64,000 nt of DNA from Pelomyxa schiedti (GCA_020536535.1 JAHLWZ010000676.1:62696-126695); one strand, 5' to 3'. Counted from the first letter of the stretch, positions 13,319-25,450 are shown. Numbers and translations are program-made. Notes: generated by a model from the letters alone, not told the origin.

Positions 13319-14460
13319 TCAAAGGCCCAGTGGACCTTGTAACTCGAACCTGAGAGTTCTTGCAGCGATGGTTCCAGCCAAGCCAGCATGCCTCCCACAG
13401 TGGCACCCACAGATGCGGTTCTGTGAAGAAATCCACTGTGGTGTGTCATCAAACACTCTTACACCTCCAATTGTCCTCCAAGTTCCACTCCTATATACTA
13501 TACACAAATTCTTGCCCACATGCTTTCCTGGGCCCAGAATTTCTTCCTGTTTGAGGAACATTTGAGTAAGCAAGGGTAGGAATAACAAAAGCGGACCTCG
13601 GTTTTGCTTTTGACAGAGCCGAAAGTATCAGTGGAACTGATAACCAAGGTGGTAGGTGTCTTGTACCCACCGACATAAACAGATATTGTAGACTGGCCTG
13701 GAGTATGAGCACCGCTTAGAGTTGAGGTACTAGCACCGCTGGGAGTTTTCGTGCAAGTCTTATCATTGGAAAGAGGTTCAGTGGGCAGTGGACTGCAACT
13801 CGTACTGGACGAAGTATCGGCAGGGTGTTGAACTTGTTTACTGGAACTTGCCTTGGTGGGGGTACCAGTTTTGGTAGGGGAGGAAGTGGTTTTGGGAGGC
13901 ACTAGTTTGCGGATGCGGCTGTTTGCACATAAAATTGCCGAGTACATCAACTGCAATTCCACTTGTGGATCCAAATTTGGAAAGTAATGATGCCTGTCCA
14001 TCAGCAAATCCAGAAATACTGCCAGCGACCGTTCTGACCTGTAGAGACGTTGAGGATTAATTGGTTTGATTAAAGACACTATTACCATCGTGGGTGATCT
14101 TTCTTATTCGAAAATTACCAGCGTCAGTCACAAGGCTCCATCAAGAGCAATACTGCTCAGTGAGAAGAAGAGTGTTTTTGAACCCTGGCCATCAGCAAAG
14201 CCAGCCTTACCGTTTCCCCAATTGTGACAACATAACCTAGTGTACATGTAATCGACACGTTGGCTGATGAACTGGAGGGTGTATAGCAAAGCCAAGAACA
14301 TGGTGTTGTCAATGTGAGAGCAGGCCTCCATTTGAACCTTGGGGGTAAATAGCCCTGACTACGTGATTTCAAAAATCAGCCAGCTACCGTGCTCACTACA
14401 TCGTCATATATGACGGATACAAAACCGACCGGGATAACGCCAATCCCTTGTGTTGGTGGC
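13319..14460 (-). pseudogene. Decayed NHL-repeat protein gene
   Basis: Two NHL-type beta-propeller repeats can be read on the minus strand: GFADGQGSKTLFF...SSIALDGA with VTDAGNFRIRKITHDG, then VRTVAGSISGFADGQ...SGIAVDVLGNF with CANSRIRKL. They do not stay in one frame. A shift is needed before the first repeat, after DGA and after GNF, and no intron of plausible size repairs these. Downstream, a Ser/Thr/Pro-rich stretch near 13700-13900 and the segment VYVGGYKTPTTLVISSTDTFG continue, with more coding-like sequence towards 13059. Upstream to about 14760 the frame also breaks. I infer an inactivated NHL gene. Sequencing indels are the main alternative, though neighbouring genes need no such fixes. 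Confidence 0.5.
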
Positions 14461-14826
14461 CACACGGTTGTGGGATGCTTGTTGTCCGGCCGGACCACCC
14501 CAATGGGTTCCTGGTGAGCACCTCTTGTGTTCCGACTTCCACACAAACGTTGCACCTTTGTTCATTCATGCACTACCAAGCAGATGGTTGTTTTGGTGGC
14601 TGATGAAGTTAATGAAGCTGTATCCTTCAAGTTGTATGTTGTGAAGGGGGTGATTCCAAGCACTGAGAATCTATTGGGAGTCCTCAGGAGAAGCAAGAGT
14701 CCAGATTCACTTCGAACATATTCTGAATCCGGATAACAGACTGTTGATGTGATTGGAACAGTTACCTTTCTCAAAGAGACACACAAGTCCGTATCGGAAT
14801 TTCCATAGCGCCTAGTATCGCACAAA

Positions 14827-15912
14827 ATGGACTTCGGTGCGTGCCCTATTTCCAAGACATCGCTGATGGTGGCCGAGTGTCGAGCACAAGAAACCGAGAA
14901 AGGAGACGGGACCAGGAGATTCAACGACCCTGTGGCAAGGTAGCTCCCCAGTACCCCGATGCAACAGCAATTTAAAAAAAAAAAAAACAAACGAAACAGG
15001 TTGTTGGCAGGGGACCGTGGGCGAGAGCTGTTGTCCCGAGTGCCATCTATTCCAGGTTGGAGTCTGTTTGAGTCCATTGTTCTGAGGACGCTGTTTTTCG
15101 ACAAGGCGGTGCTCGATGCAGTCCGGGGACTCGGGAATGGAAGCTCCGGAGCAAGTACCGTTCAGGTTGTACTTTTGGCATCTGGGATGGACACAAAAGC
15201 TTACAGATTGGACTGGCCAACGGGTTTGTTTGGGTTTTCTCTGTTGTGCTCCAAGTATTTTTTATTTTTGTGTTATTTCACTATGTAGAAGCTTACTTTT
15301 TTTCCTTCTCCATGGGTTTTGTTTTTTATTATTATTCAAGGTGTGCATATTTTTGAGGTTGACTTTGAGGATGTGTTGCAGTATAAAACTCAGGTAATTG
15401 CCAAGGCCGGAATTACATCCAGGGCATCAGCTCATGCCTGCATTTCTGCAAATCTACTGTCCGATGATTGGGTCAGCAAACTGATTTCCACTTCATTTTG
15501 CCCCACTGTTCCCTCAGTTATCGTGATAGAAGGGTTGTCTATGTATCTCACAGAGTCCGATGTAACTTCTGTGATTCAGAAAGTATCGGCTCTTGCAGTC
15601 AAAAATTCCGTTCTAGTTGGTAAACGTCAACAATAGGCGAAATTTGCAATTAACCAACTCTCAGTTGACTTGTACCAGTCTGCAGAACCAACAACACCCG
15701 AGGGCATGGAACAGGTGGCCAAAATTCGCGCGTACTTTGAGCAAATGGGTGCGACTATTGGAGGGCTGAAAGGATCACCATCACAGTTCCTCGAATCACA
15801 TGGTTGGAATGTGGATTACACTAACCCCTCAAATGTGTGTTCCTTTTCTATCTTTTTCCCATCCTTATTTTTTGTCCAGACAAAAGTTTTCTATAAATGC
15901 ACCAAACTGTGA
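14827..15912 (+). CDS. LCMT-type SAM-dependent methyltransferase
   Basis: Five exons (14827-14939, 15000-15223, 15341-15619, 15665-15834, 15880-15912) give 272 residues. The leucine-carboxyl-methyltransferase-like family (Pfam LCM) is shown by SKTSLMVAECRAQET at the N-terminus, FNDPVARLLAGDRG, VVLLASGMDTKAYRLDWP as the glycine-rich SAM-binding motif, VHIFEVDFEDVLQYKTQ and VIVIEGLSMYL. Such enzymes methylate carboxyl groups of proteins or small molecules. The exact target cannot be told from sequence. The last intron (15835-15879) is open in frame, so a longer product is possible if it is retained. Exon 1 is antisense to an open frame formerly joined to the NHL remnant, which I reject as coding. 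The gene ends 50 bases from the convergent ABC transporter. Confidence 0.88.
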
Positions 15913-15963
15913 TGGGAAAAAAAAAGGAAGTTCATTGGTCTTAGTCTTTTCTTTTTACAAGTT

Positions 15964-18586
15964 TTAACTTCGTCCCATCTTGAGAAATCTCATTGTAAAA
16001 TACGCAATGATGTAGAACACAACAGCAATGATTCCAATAGCCATTAATGATAACCATTTATTAGAATCCTCCATCCCGACAGCCACTAACACACTGTGAC
16101 CTTGTTTCATGGTTGGCATTTTAGGACACGGGGGATTACTTACCATCAGGATACATGCAAGGAAGAGTACAATTGGTTACATTCACACCTAGTGTGGAGC
16201 AAGGAACTGGATCACACGTAAAGGTTACATTTCCTTCCATTTCATTAACAAGGGTTGCTTCAAATCCCCACTTATAAAAAGACAACCTAAAATACATTGT
16301 CAGTCAGTGGAAATGGTAAATGTAATTCGGGGAGTACCATGTAATCCAATCAAAATAGACAGGGATACTATCCAAATTGATTACAAACCCACTGAATGAC
16401 CTGGGAATGTAGATTGGAATAATTTCATGTAAACTGGAATCACACATGAAAAGAAGTATGAAAAGAGTAGCCAGTAATCCACCCAAATCCAGGCGTGGAA
16501 GGAATGCCCCACAAGCCAGACCAAGGCCTGCTGATACTTCGAGCAGCAGCCAGATGGTAAAAAGGAAAAAACCAAATTTCTGAGGGTCCGAGTTCAGCCC
16601 AGCAAGCCAGTAAGATATAGAAGAAGCTAGCACAGCAAATAATATCTCCAAGGGAACATCACATATGATGTTTGCAATCATCCATGCTGTGGAGCCATAG
16701 TACCCGGCTGCTCCTGAGAACTTGTGAGGCTATCAGAGAAAGGAACAGAAACACATACTCTCCCTGTTAAAAAGGGGTCTATCAGTGGGAATGATTGCTA
16801 GAGCAGCGAGAAGTGGTGTCCAAGTGAAATTCATAACAAAGTAGAATAGGCAACCCTCACGATCCAAAACACTTTGCTGATCATTGCCGAGCTTGCGGTA
16901 CATTGCCCCCATGAACAAAGCTAACACGATATACTGTATTAAACTTGATAAAAGCATAATGGGATCCCGCCAATTCCTCTTTATGGAACACGTGAGTTAA
17001 AGAGCCAGTTGTATTTTGACACACCCGCCATTGTCTCTGAGTGAGCATTAGTAGTTGTGTCCATATCGAAGCACTTGGACTACTATGTACATCTCCAAGG
17101 GTATAACCCTCTGTTTCACCCTCTAAATCTAACTGACATTGCTTCTTGAATTTATCTTGAGCAAGTGATACAATGTCTTTCAATGTTTGACTATCTCGTG
17201 GTATAGTTGCCAGAGTATCCACTAGATACAAGTTGGAGGGAGGATAATTTGGGAAAACAAACGTAGAAAATCGGCGCCATTTTCATTCTTTGGGCACTTG
17301 TACCCAAAAGGTTTAAAATAGCTGAGAGAATCCAGTGCGTTTCCAAAGTACACCATCTTGAGTGAAATTAGAGGAGATATGAGATAGTGTTACAACCTGC
17401 CCGTGATTGAGCAGAAGTAATTTATCAAACAAGAAAAATGTATTACTTCTTGGCTGATGAATCGTGCAGATAACCTGTATGTACCCAAGTTAAAAGTTGA
17501 AGGAATCAAGCATCCGGATGCAATACAATTTTTCCCGATCTGGCAAGTTCCTGAAGAATCTTTACAACATGGTATGCGGTACTACTATCAAGGCCTGTTG
17601 TTGGCTCATCCAGGACTATGATATCTATTAACCCCAAAGAACAGAACAAACAAAACGGTGAACTCCGGTGAAAGATAAAAGATTCTGCCCACCTGGATTT
17701 GAGATTATTTCCGTCCCAATGGCTGTGCGTTTTCTCTCTCCCCCAGATACACCTCTTATGAAGTCACCTCCTATCTTGGTGTTGGCACACTTGGTCAGGC
17801 CCAATGCCGATTCAACCTCAGCCACCTGGTTAGTTGTTTTGTCTTCAGTGAACCCCACTCACTTTTCACAGTATTAAGATATAGTATCAAGTGGCTCATT
17901 TACCCGTTTCAGTTTTTCCTCAGTGGTAGAACTTGAAGGCAACCTCAGCATAGCCGAGAACGTGAGGCATTCTCTCACAGTGGAAGTCGGTGGCAACAGA
18001 TCCTGTTGTTTGACATACACTAAAATATTCATCAGTTTCTCCTACAATTTTTTCATCATGAAAAAGGGGCAGTTCAACCTGCTTTTTTCTTGAACAGGGA
18101 TGGGGTAACAGGTTTACCGTTTGACATCACGCACCCTGTTGTGCGAGCCTTTGTGCCCATTCCAAAGTTGAGCCTGCACGCCATCATCTCGAGTAGTGTT
18201 GTCTTCCCGCAGCCCGAGGGTCCCATAATCCCTACCAGCTGGCCCGACTTGGCCTTAATAGATACGCCCTGCAGTATAACCTTTGGGGCGGGCTTTGGCA
18301 GCCAGTAGTCCCTCTTGGTCCAGTCCTTGCCCCGCTCCTTGACCATAACTTCGACGCCAGCGTCCCTGACCTCGACCACACACTTGGGCTTGTTGTTGTT
18401 GTCGAAGACGACGTTCCCGGTGCTGCCACCGAGTGCGCACACGTTTGGTTTTGGGGATACAGCTGAGGACAATGACGAGAGTTCGTTGGCCTGCCTCTCG
18501 ACGTCGTTGTCGACCTCGTGCTCGTGGTGATGATGGTGGTGATGGGCGTGTTTGTGGTGATGCGCCCTCTCTGTTTCTGTGCTCAT
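15964..18586 (-). CDS. ABCG-type half-transporter with His-rich N-terminus
   Basis: A multi-exon gene with the ABCG order of nucleotide-binding domain first, then membrane domain. The first exon (about 18067-18586) encodes a cytoplasmic tail containing 14 His between residues 9 and 23, then Walker A GPSGCGKT. Later exons carry TVRECLTF, the signature GVSGGERKR, Walker B DIIVLDEPTTGLDSS and CTIHQPRSN. About six hydrophobic segments follow (for example IQYIVLALFMGAMY, VPLEILFAVLASSISYWLAG and AIGIIAVVFYIIAYF near the end). Half-transporters must dimerise. ABCG members export lipids or drugs. The His cluster could bind metal, which is inference. The gene is head to head with a second ABCG gene 273 bases away, suggesting partners. 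Confidence 0.9.
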
Positions 18587-18859
18587 TTGTTGTTTTCTTT
18601 TTGTTTGGCTTTGTTTTGTTTCGTGACTGTTTGTGTATCTGGAAATTTATAATTGTGAGGGTTTTTGCTTGATGCTTCCGTATAAATGTACAAAAAACGT
18701 CCGAAAGAAACATTCCAGTAAAGTTTCGGTCGTCAATAAGCTGACGTCACGCCCTTGACGTGCTGGGTGAGAATCGTAAACTTACGATCCACTAACATTT
18801 ATAGTTTGGGGGAAGAGGGGAAATAAAAAATACAAACAACAAACACATAAGCACACAGC
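18587..18859. promoter_or_regulatory. Shared promoter region of two ABCG genes
   Basis: 273 bases between two divergent ABCG start codons, probably driving both. It holds the sequence TGACGTCACG near 18740, a palindromic TGACGTCA core identical to the classic CRE/ATF-type bZIP site, and a second TTGACGTG nearby at about 18756. That a bZIP factor acts here is inference. Confidence 0.45.
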
Positions 18860-21384
18860 ATGGACAAAGTATTTGAGGGTATTGATACCCCCAAGTGTGT
18901 GACCCTTCCTTTTCATCACAAAACAAAAAAAAAACTTTTTCTTACGGGTGTCTCCAAAGGGGCGAAATAACCGTTGACGTGCTGCCTGGGCCGACTTCGT
19001 TCGATGCAGGAAATTCACCATCACCCACACCAAAAGGAGGGGTTCATGTATCAGTGACGGACTTGTCATACTCCGTGAGGGAGGGGTTCAGTTGGCCTCA
19101 CAAAAAGGCTAAGATGAAGCAGGTTCTGCACTCGGTTTCTTTTGAGGCAAAGCCCGGCAGGTTGCTGGCAGTTATGGGACCAAGTGGTATGAGCAACTTG
19201 TGGGGCATAAGTATTAAGTAAATATAACTTCTCATGATGGTAATATGAGAGCTCACTTTTTTCCCATTTGTTTGGAAAACAGGCTCTGGGAAGAGTTCAT
19301 TGCTGGATGTTGTTTCCTCCCGAATAGACTCGAAGCATTACAAACTGAGAGGTGAAATACTGGTGAATGGCACACGGGAACCACCTGCAAGCCGAAGAAA
19401 GATAATAGGTTGGAATAATTTACAATCTTATTTGTTCACACCAGTAACCATTGACATTAGCTTACTTAAAGCAAGAGGATGTACTTCAACCCATGTTCAG
19501 TGTCTTTGAGGTACATTTGCTAGAGAGCCCTGCTGGGAGGCTTACAACTTACTAGATCCTATTATTTGCAGCAAGGATAAAACTCCCCACCACCGTCAGT
19601 GATGAAGAAAAAATTGAGAGGGCAAATCAAATCATAAAGGATCTGGGACTGGAGAAAGTGATGAATAGCCCGATTGGATCCCTTCAAGAACGGGGTTTAT
19701 CTGGAGGAGAAATGAAACGAGTGGCTCTAGGAATAGAGCTTATAACCGACCCCGATGTCTTGTTCCTAGGTAAAATCATTCCATGTACCCTGTTGTAAAC
19801 AAAATTTACAGATGAACCCACTTCTGGTCTGGATAGTGCCACTGCGTTACAAACAGTCTCTATTCTTAAACGATTGGCATCTAGGGGGAAAACGGTATTA
19901 TTAAGTTGTGCCAGCCCATTTTAATTCTTTCCAGATTGTCTGTGCAATACATCAACCTCGGGGCAATATATTTAGCATGTGTGATGACTTACTTCTAATG
20001 AATCATGGAAAGGTATGCACCCGATTTATTTGCCATATTAAGAGGAAACAGGTCATTTACTTTGGACCTACAGTAGAGTCCATACCATACTTCGCAGCCA
20101 AAGGGTTAAAACCCGGAAGTTTTATAAACCCGGCGGATTTCTTCCGTGAGTGTAGTGTATGTTTTTGTTTGTATCTAAAAATTCCTTGCAGTGGATGTTC
20201 TATGTGATATGGACGAATCAACATCCTCAACTTATAGCCGAGCTATGCCTAAAAAAATCGCTGAGCCGATTGAAGAAGATGCTAGTGGAGTCGAGCCGTC
20301 TGCTTCAGTATCCATCTGGACTCAATTTATTCTTCTATCCAAGAGGCAATTTATTCGCAACTGGCGAGACCCTTATGTTTTTTGGTCTCTTCTTTTCGAG
20401 TATATTTTCCTGGCAATATTCATTGGTGCTGTCTACTGTAAGCTGGGTGATGATCAGAAGAGTATTCAAGATAGATTCGGTGCTCTCTTTTTCGTTATTG
20501 GCTCCCTTTTGTCAATGCCAATGTATGGAATACTTATACTTATTCCAAGAGATCGAGCTATATTCAATAGAGAAAGTTAGTTACCGAACTGAGTTTCATT
20601 TATGAATGTCTCATTCGTTCCAGGAGCTAGTGGATTTTATAGTACTCTCCCTTGGCTATCAGCTAATGTGCTCTGTGATCTTCCTATGGAAATTTTCTTC
20701 AGCATTCTGTTCAGTGCTTTGTTATATTTTTTTGCTGGATTCAATCCGCCTTTCCAGAACTTCGCGATTTTCACATTCCTGAGCTTTTTACTTCTGGAAG
20801 CTTCTGTGGCGATAGGGCTAGCCACCGGTGCTATTTTTCCTGATCTTGCTATTAGTAACCTTGTTGTTACTGCCCTCATTCTTATCCTAATCTCGTTCTG
20901 TGGCTATGTAGATACAACTGAAACCGTGTCATGAATCTAACTTCCCACGTCAGGTAGAGAACTTGGACTCTATACCACCCTACTTCAAGTGGATAAGTGT
21001 GATTTCCTTCCTAAGATGGATCTTTGTGGGCTACTCCCAGAACGAGTTCAATGGTTTGTAATTCCCCACTCCCTAAGATCTAACTAATATTTTTGCGCCC
21101 CCTCACAGGTCTGGTATTTTCCTGTGACCTAACACCATGTTCCTCGGTGGGAATTGACTTACCCAATTGCACAATTCCATGTACACTTGGCACAGGCAAA
21201 TACACCCAATCCCTTCCATGTGTGTGGTTAACACATTTACTTAGGTGAAGAAGTACTGGCTTTCATGGGGCTGGACACGAGTCATTGGTGGCGGTGGATG
21301 ATGGTCAGCACTGTGGGGGCTTGCATAGTGTTCTTTGTTGGGGCATATTTGGCACTGAGGTTTGTGAAAGCTGGAAAAACTTGA
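18860..21384 (+). CDS. ABCG-type half-transporter
   Basis: This starts with a tiny exon, 18860-18894, joined in phase to 18960. The nucleotide-binding domain has Walker A GPSGSGKSS split by an intron at the first Gly-Ser, signature GLSGGEMKRVALG, Walker B DVLFLDEPTSGLDSATA and CAIHQPRGN. The membrane half includes QFIRNWRDP, YIFLAIFIGAVYCKLGDDQ, DLPMEIFFSILFSALLYFFAG and a last helix VGACIVFFVGAYLALRFV, ending in KAGKT. A loop with paired Cys (SCDLTPCSS, NCTIPCTLG) sits before the last helix, the usual place of disulfides in ABCG proteins. The linker repeats of both divergent genes are alike (RNWRDP, YRKLGND/YCKLGDD), so they are paralogues and may pair as a heterodimer. Some internal splice sites are tentative. 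Confidence 0.9.
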
Positions 21385-21764
21385 GCACTTGTAGATAAGA
21401 TACTCAACAAAATTTTCTTTTTTTTTGGCTGTACATATTGAGTTCTGTTCGGTTTTTTTGTTGCCAGGCTTTCTAGAAAACAAAATTGGAAGCCCATCCT
21501 ATAAAATCCACCCAGGGGTTGTCGGGTTTCATTAAGTCAAGGCAATTTGTGTGCAAAGTATTCCAGCGGGAGATGAAAGTACTTTCAGCAAGGAGAGCAC
21601 TTGCTAGTGACGGAAATATTTCCACTACCACTAATACCCCTCCTGTTGTGTGTTACAAAGAAAGTACTAGTCAATTACCTGGGAGCTCCTGAACAAGTGG
21701 TCTGACAGCGCCACAATCGACTGTGCAGCTATGCCACACAGAGTAAAACTCTGCAGCATTAGAT
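21385..21764. other. Convergent intergenic stretch
   Basis: About 380 bases between the ABCG stop and the stop of the next leftward gene. Only short open frames are present and no motif was recognised. Presumably it holds both 3' ends. Confidence 0.4.
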
Positions 21765-22989
21765 TTAGAGCGCAAAATGCAAACCCAGATGAACGGCCCT
21801 TTTGAAGAAAATTTGAGTTAGGGGAAGGTGACTAAGGGCAATACGTTTGGCCGGAGTCTGCTCCATCTGTTGTGAGAGCTCCTTTGAAAAGGAAAGAGTG
21901 TTTTGTGGGTGTGCTTTTGCCTCAGATTGATAGGCAACTTGTGGTAATAATGAAAAGTACTCATAGAGCATTTGTCCATCCTCTACTCCAAGCAATAACT
22001 TGAAGTCTCCAGACTGCATATTAGTAAACTCATTGCGTGCCGTAATTAGTTGCTTTGAAACAATTTGGCGTTTTCGTGAATTCCGTGAAAGCAGTGACAC
22101 AGGGAGAGAGATAAGATGGAGTTCGGGCAAACCCTGTACAACAAGCACAATCTGTGACCCAATATGTGACCTGGGGGGAAAAAAAAAATACAAATAAACA
22201 GTGAATTTTCCAAGGTAAGTATAATGCAATAAGTCACAGGACCATGCCTGGTGGAGGCACACACAGGGGTGATATTAAATTCCACTGAATTTGTATCTTC
22301 CGGCATTGGAGCAGATACCATTTTTACAACATTGCCGTTCTTGGGATCACAAACTCGGCACGTAGCCTCTAACTAGGTCACACACAAAAAACGGGGAATA
22401 ATAGACGAGGGAAAAAAAGTACCTTTCATTGTTCTGAAGTGGCACCATCTTGAGTACTTTTGAACAGCGAATGCCAGGGAGTACCTATCCAGTCCGTGTC
22501 GAAGCCACCATCCCGCATCCGTCACAGTGATTGTGGCCTTCAGTTGCGCAATAAACAAGTGACAACACGGGAGAGAGAGGGAAGGGCACGGAGGTGCACC
22601 TTGTAGTGCTGGTGTTTACACAGAACGTACGAACTGAGGGTGACCTGCATCCACGATCGTATTACCTAAGGCGAATCTCCAAATTGAGATTTCGCTACAC
22701 TCCATCTCCATTCCAAGATGCCTTTTCGATGCCTTTGATGAGTCTTATAGATGATGGAGAATTTGACCAAGATTCTTTTCCAGAATCGCCTTCCTCAGCA
22801 AGCTGGGTGGCTCCAAGTGGCTTCGAAGAGCATAGCATTGGGGATGAGCTAATCAAATTGTGGAAAAACTTCTCGATGCCTTTCCGGTCATGGGGGTCCT
22901 CTACCTCAGTGCTTCTCACAGAGCACCGTGGTGATAGAGTTCCTCAAGGACCTGAATGGCCTCCTGATGGTAGGAACAGATCTGAACAT
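21765..22989 (-). CDS. Unknown protein, possible DNA-binding (CudA-like?) fold
   Basis: I read a 38-base first exon at 22952-22989 (MFRSVPTIRRPF), then 22701-22914 and further exons ending at the stop at 21765. All phases agree. Recognisable stretches are WMQVTLSSYVLCKHQHYK, VTDAGWWLRHGLDRYSLAF, ATCRVCDPKNGNVVKM, SVEFNITPVCASTRHGP and HIGSQIVLVVQGLPELHL, followed by a basic LLSRNSRKRQIV and a helical tail. The paired Cys, the basic patch and the HIGSQ-hydrophobic strand resemble immunoglobulin-like DNA-binding proteins (Rel/STAT/CudA types). CudA-like factors are known from Dictyostelium and Entamoeba, but I cannot verify the match, so the family is a guess. The start is only 19 bases from the RING gene's. 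Confidence 0.6.
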
Positions 22990-23008
22990 TTTTTTGTTTT
23001 AAACGAAA

Positions 23009-24320
23009 ATGGGGGATTCGGTGCTGGACCAGCTCACGGAGGAACTTACGTGCCCTGTTTGTCTCACAAACTACAAGGTTAGTTCCCACAAGTTGATGAA
23101 TGGGGTCCTTTTTCTTTTCTCCCTTATTCCACTCAACTCACTGTGAGTGGTGGTGGTTGTGGGTGTTGTTGTTGGTGGTGACCAGGAAGTGCTGTTGGCA
23201 TGTGGTCACAGTGTGTGCCTCGAATGTGCCACTACACTGGTGGATCAGGCACTGCAAAAGAACCAGACTATGTCACGCGTTTCATTTCCTTGCCCGTTGT
23301 GTAGGCAGCAGTCGACTGTGTCTCGTACCGAGGGTGTCAAGGGACTCAAGGTCGACTATGCTCTCAAGGGTATTTCTTTTTTTTTTTAAAAAAAAAATGA
23401 CATATTATGTTGCTTTATAGATTAGTAAATAGTAATTTGGTTGTTGCGCGAACCTTACTCTCGTAATTATGCTGGCACTTTTTTCACCACTGAGGTTTGT
23501 AGGAGCTGTTTCGGTACTCACTGGAAAGGGTGTGAAGCGCAGTTCTGTCTCACTTAGTCCACCACCTGGACAACATGGTAATAGTAATGCCAGCAACCTA
23601 CCCCCTTATTTGCAACCATCTGGTCCGAATTACACCCCTTCCTATTCCCCACCAAATGTACCAAGCCCCTACTCTCCATACCCTCCCCCAAACGTTTATC
23701 CCCCTCCATCATCACCTACCGGCTATCCACCACCAAACTCCCCCAATAAGTATATGCCACCAAATGCATATCCCCCGAATGCCTACCCTCCAAACGCCTA
23801 CCCCCCGAATTCTTACCCTCCCCCCAATGCATACCCCACAGGAGCCTCTCCCTATCCCCCCAACGCATATCCCCCACCCAACACCTATCCTCCAACAACC
23901 CCTGGTCCATATCCCCCGAATGCATACCCACCAAATGCCTACCCTCCACGCCAAACATACCCAGCCACATCCTCGCCCTATCCTCCTGTAATGCCCCCTC
24001 AATTCACACCATCAAGCACTCAATATCCCACTTCTCCCTATCCACCACAGCAGCAACAACAATGGAGACCACCAAACTCACCCTATCCTCCCCCAAACAC
24101 GAACACCAATAATAGCAACAACATGAATAGCCCCTATCCACCACCCACAAGTGCCTACCCACCTCCAAATATATCTTCTCCCTATCCACCCCAAAACATC
24201 CCCACAACACCCTATCCACCAAATGCATCATTAACCAACCCTCCTTATTCCCCTCCTCCTTTTGTTCCAGTCCAGTCATTGGAAGCTTCAGCACCAAGTG
24301 CTCCACCCTCAGATTTTTGA
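23009..24320 (+). CDS. RING-finger protein with PYPPN-type repeats
   Basis: Exon 1 is 23009-23077 (MGDSVLDQLTEELTCPVCL). The next exon, from about 23186, adds LLACGHSVCLECA and FPCPLCRQQ, completing a C3HC4 RING of the TRIM/RNF kind, so an E3 ubiquitin ligase is likely. Another intron ends near 23424, and a short linker leads to one long exon from about 23503. From residue 140 on, the protein is a repeat of PYPPNAYPP, PYPPPN and similar units for about 260 residues, ending SAPPSDF. Such tracts resemble annexin-VII or shrimp-type YPP repeats, are disordered and may phase-separate or bind EF-hand partners (inference). The exact acceptor near 23424 is uncertain, because two in-frame choices exist. 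Confidence 0.82.
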
Positions 24321-24410
24321 TACTAAAGCACCCACACAACCCACACATACCGCCTTGTAAACGGATTGATTGGAAGATAAATGTCGATCCCAGATAGGAC
24401 TAAAACAGGA

Positions 24411-25450
24411 CTATGATAAAAAATCTTTTTGAAACGCATCTTCATCAGACAAGAGGTTGTGGAGGTCACGAAACATGGCTTGAAAAATTGGATGTTGCAC
24501 CCTATCTTGCCGTGGTTTGACATGAAACTGCTGAATTTTAGTGTGCCATTTATTGTAGGTAAATTACCTTTACTACACCGGGAATGGCTACATCACCTAC
24601 ACTAGAAGAAAAAAGAACGACATTACAGTGTTCCGGCCTGATCCCAACGTGTTTAAATGCTTCGGCCACACAGTCATTCAGTGCATTCAACACTATTAGG
24701 GCCAGGTTATGTGGAGGGAATGTAGGATAGGTTACCTTCTTTGGGAGACTTGATTGTACGAACAACTATCCTAAACGCGAGTTACAAGCAGGCGGGTGAG
24801 GGTGCATACTGTCTGGAAATTTCCGCCATTTGAGATTCCGAAATCGCGGCAGTGAAGCAAACTGTATCTGTAATAACCCCTTTTGGTTGAAGGCAGATTT
24901 TTAAGTCACCTTGCGTGTGGATTACTGTAGCTTGAGGTCAGAAGTTAATTAACAGACGGTTTGAGAGTACAAGAATTCAATGCCCAGGCGCAACCCAAAG
25001 CAAAAACCGCATTGGGAGAGGGAATCCACAGTTCTAAATCGCAGTGCAGAACAGAAGTGAGGCATGCAAAAACCGTGGTTTCCACTCTTGCATCTCCTTT
25101 GCATAGTATGAAGCAGCAAGAACCTGAAGTATGGTAATGCATCCAAGGGGTGAAAAAGAAACACAGAACCTTCAGGTAAAATCGCCGTGAATCCAGTTTT
25201 CCGATCTGTAATCAGTTAGACCACAATCTTTCTAGCCACACTTCTACCAGCTAAAATTACAACAATTACCCAGCCACCTCTTGAGAGAACTAAAAGAAAA
25301 GGCCATTATGCACAGGAAAGGGAATAAAAAAAAAAGCTTCACACCTCTATCACTATCCTGTGAGTGTATTGTAACAGTTGGTGGAGGACTCAGTTTTCCT
25401 TTAATTTCATCTGTTAATCTACTCACATCATCCCCTACTTTCTAGTCAGC
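24411..25450 (-). CDS. Unresolved multi-exon gene
   Basis: Several coding-like pieces lie on the minus strand with introns of the usual size, but I could not assemble a full model or find the start. The clearest 3' end joins VLNALNDCVAEAFKHVGI and EHCNVVLFSSSVGDVAIP to DRVQHPIFQAMFRDLHNLL, stop at 24411. Upstream pieces read TGFTAILPEGSVFLFHPLD (near 25150), VETTVFACLTSVLHCDLEL (near 25090) and DDVSRLTDEIKGKLSPPP (near 25430). No family was recognised. The spacing and phases suggest a real gene of perhaps 250 to 300 residues. Confidence 0.4.

Noticed and set aside
14562-15104. A 180-codon minus-strand open frame.
   Set aside because: It starts at a non-ATG codon and is antisense to the first two methyltransferase exons, whose family motifs are clear.
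22594-23082. A 162-codon plus-strand open frame.
   Set aside because: It starts at a non-ATG codon and is antisense to the first exons of the leftward gene. Only the ATG at 23009, in another frame, gives the RING.
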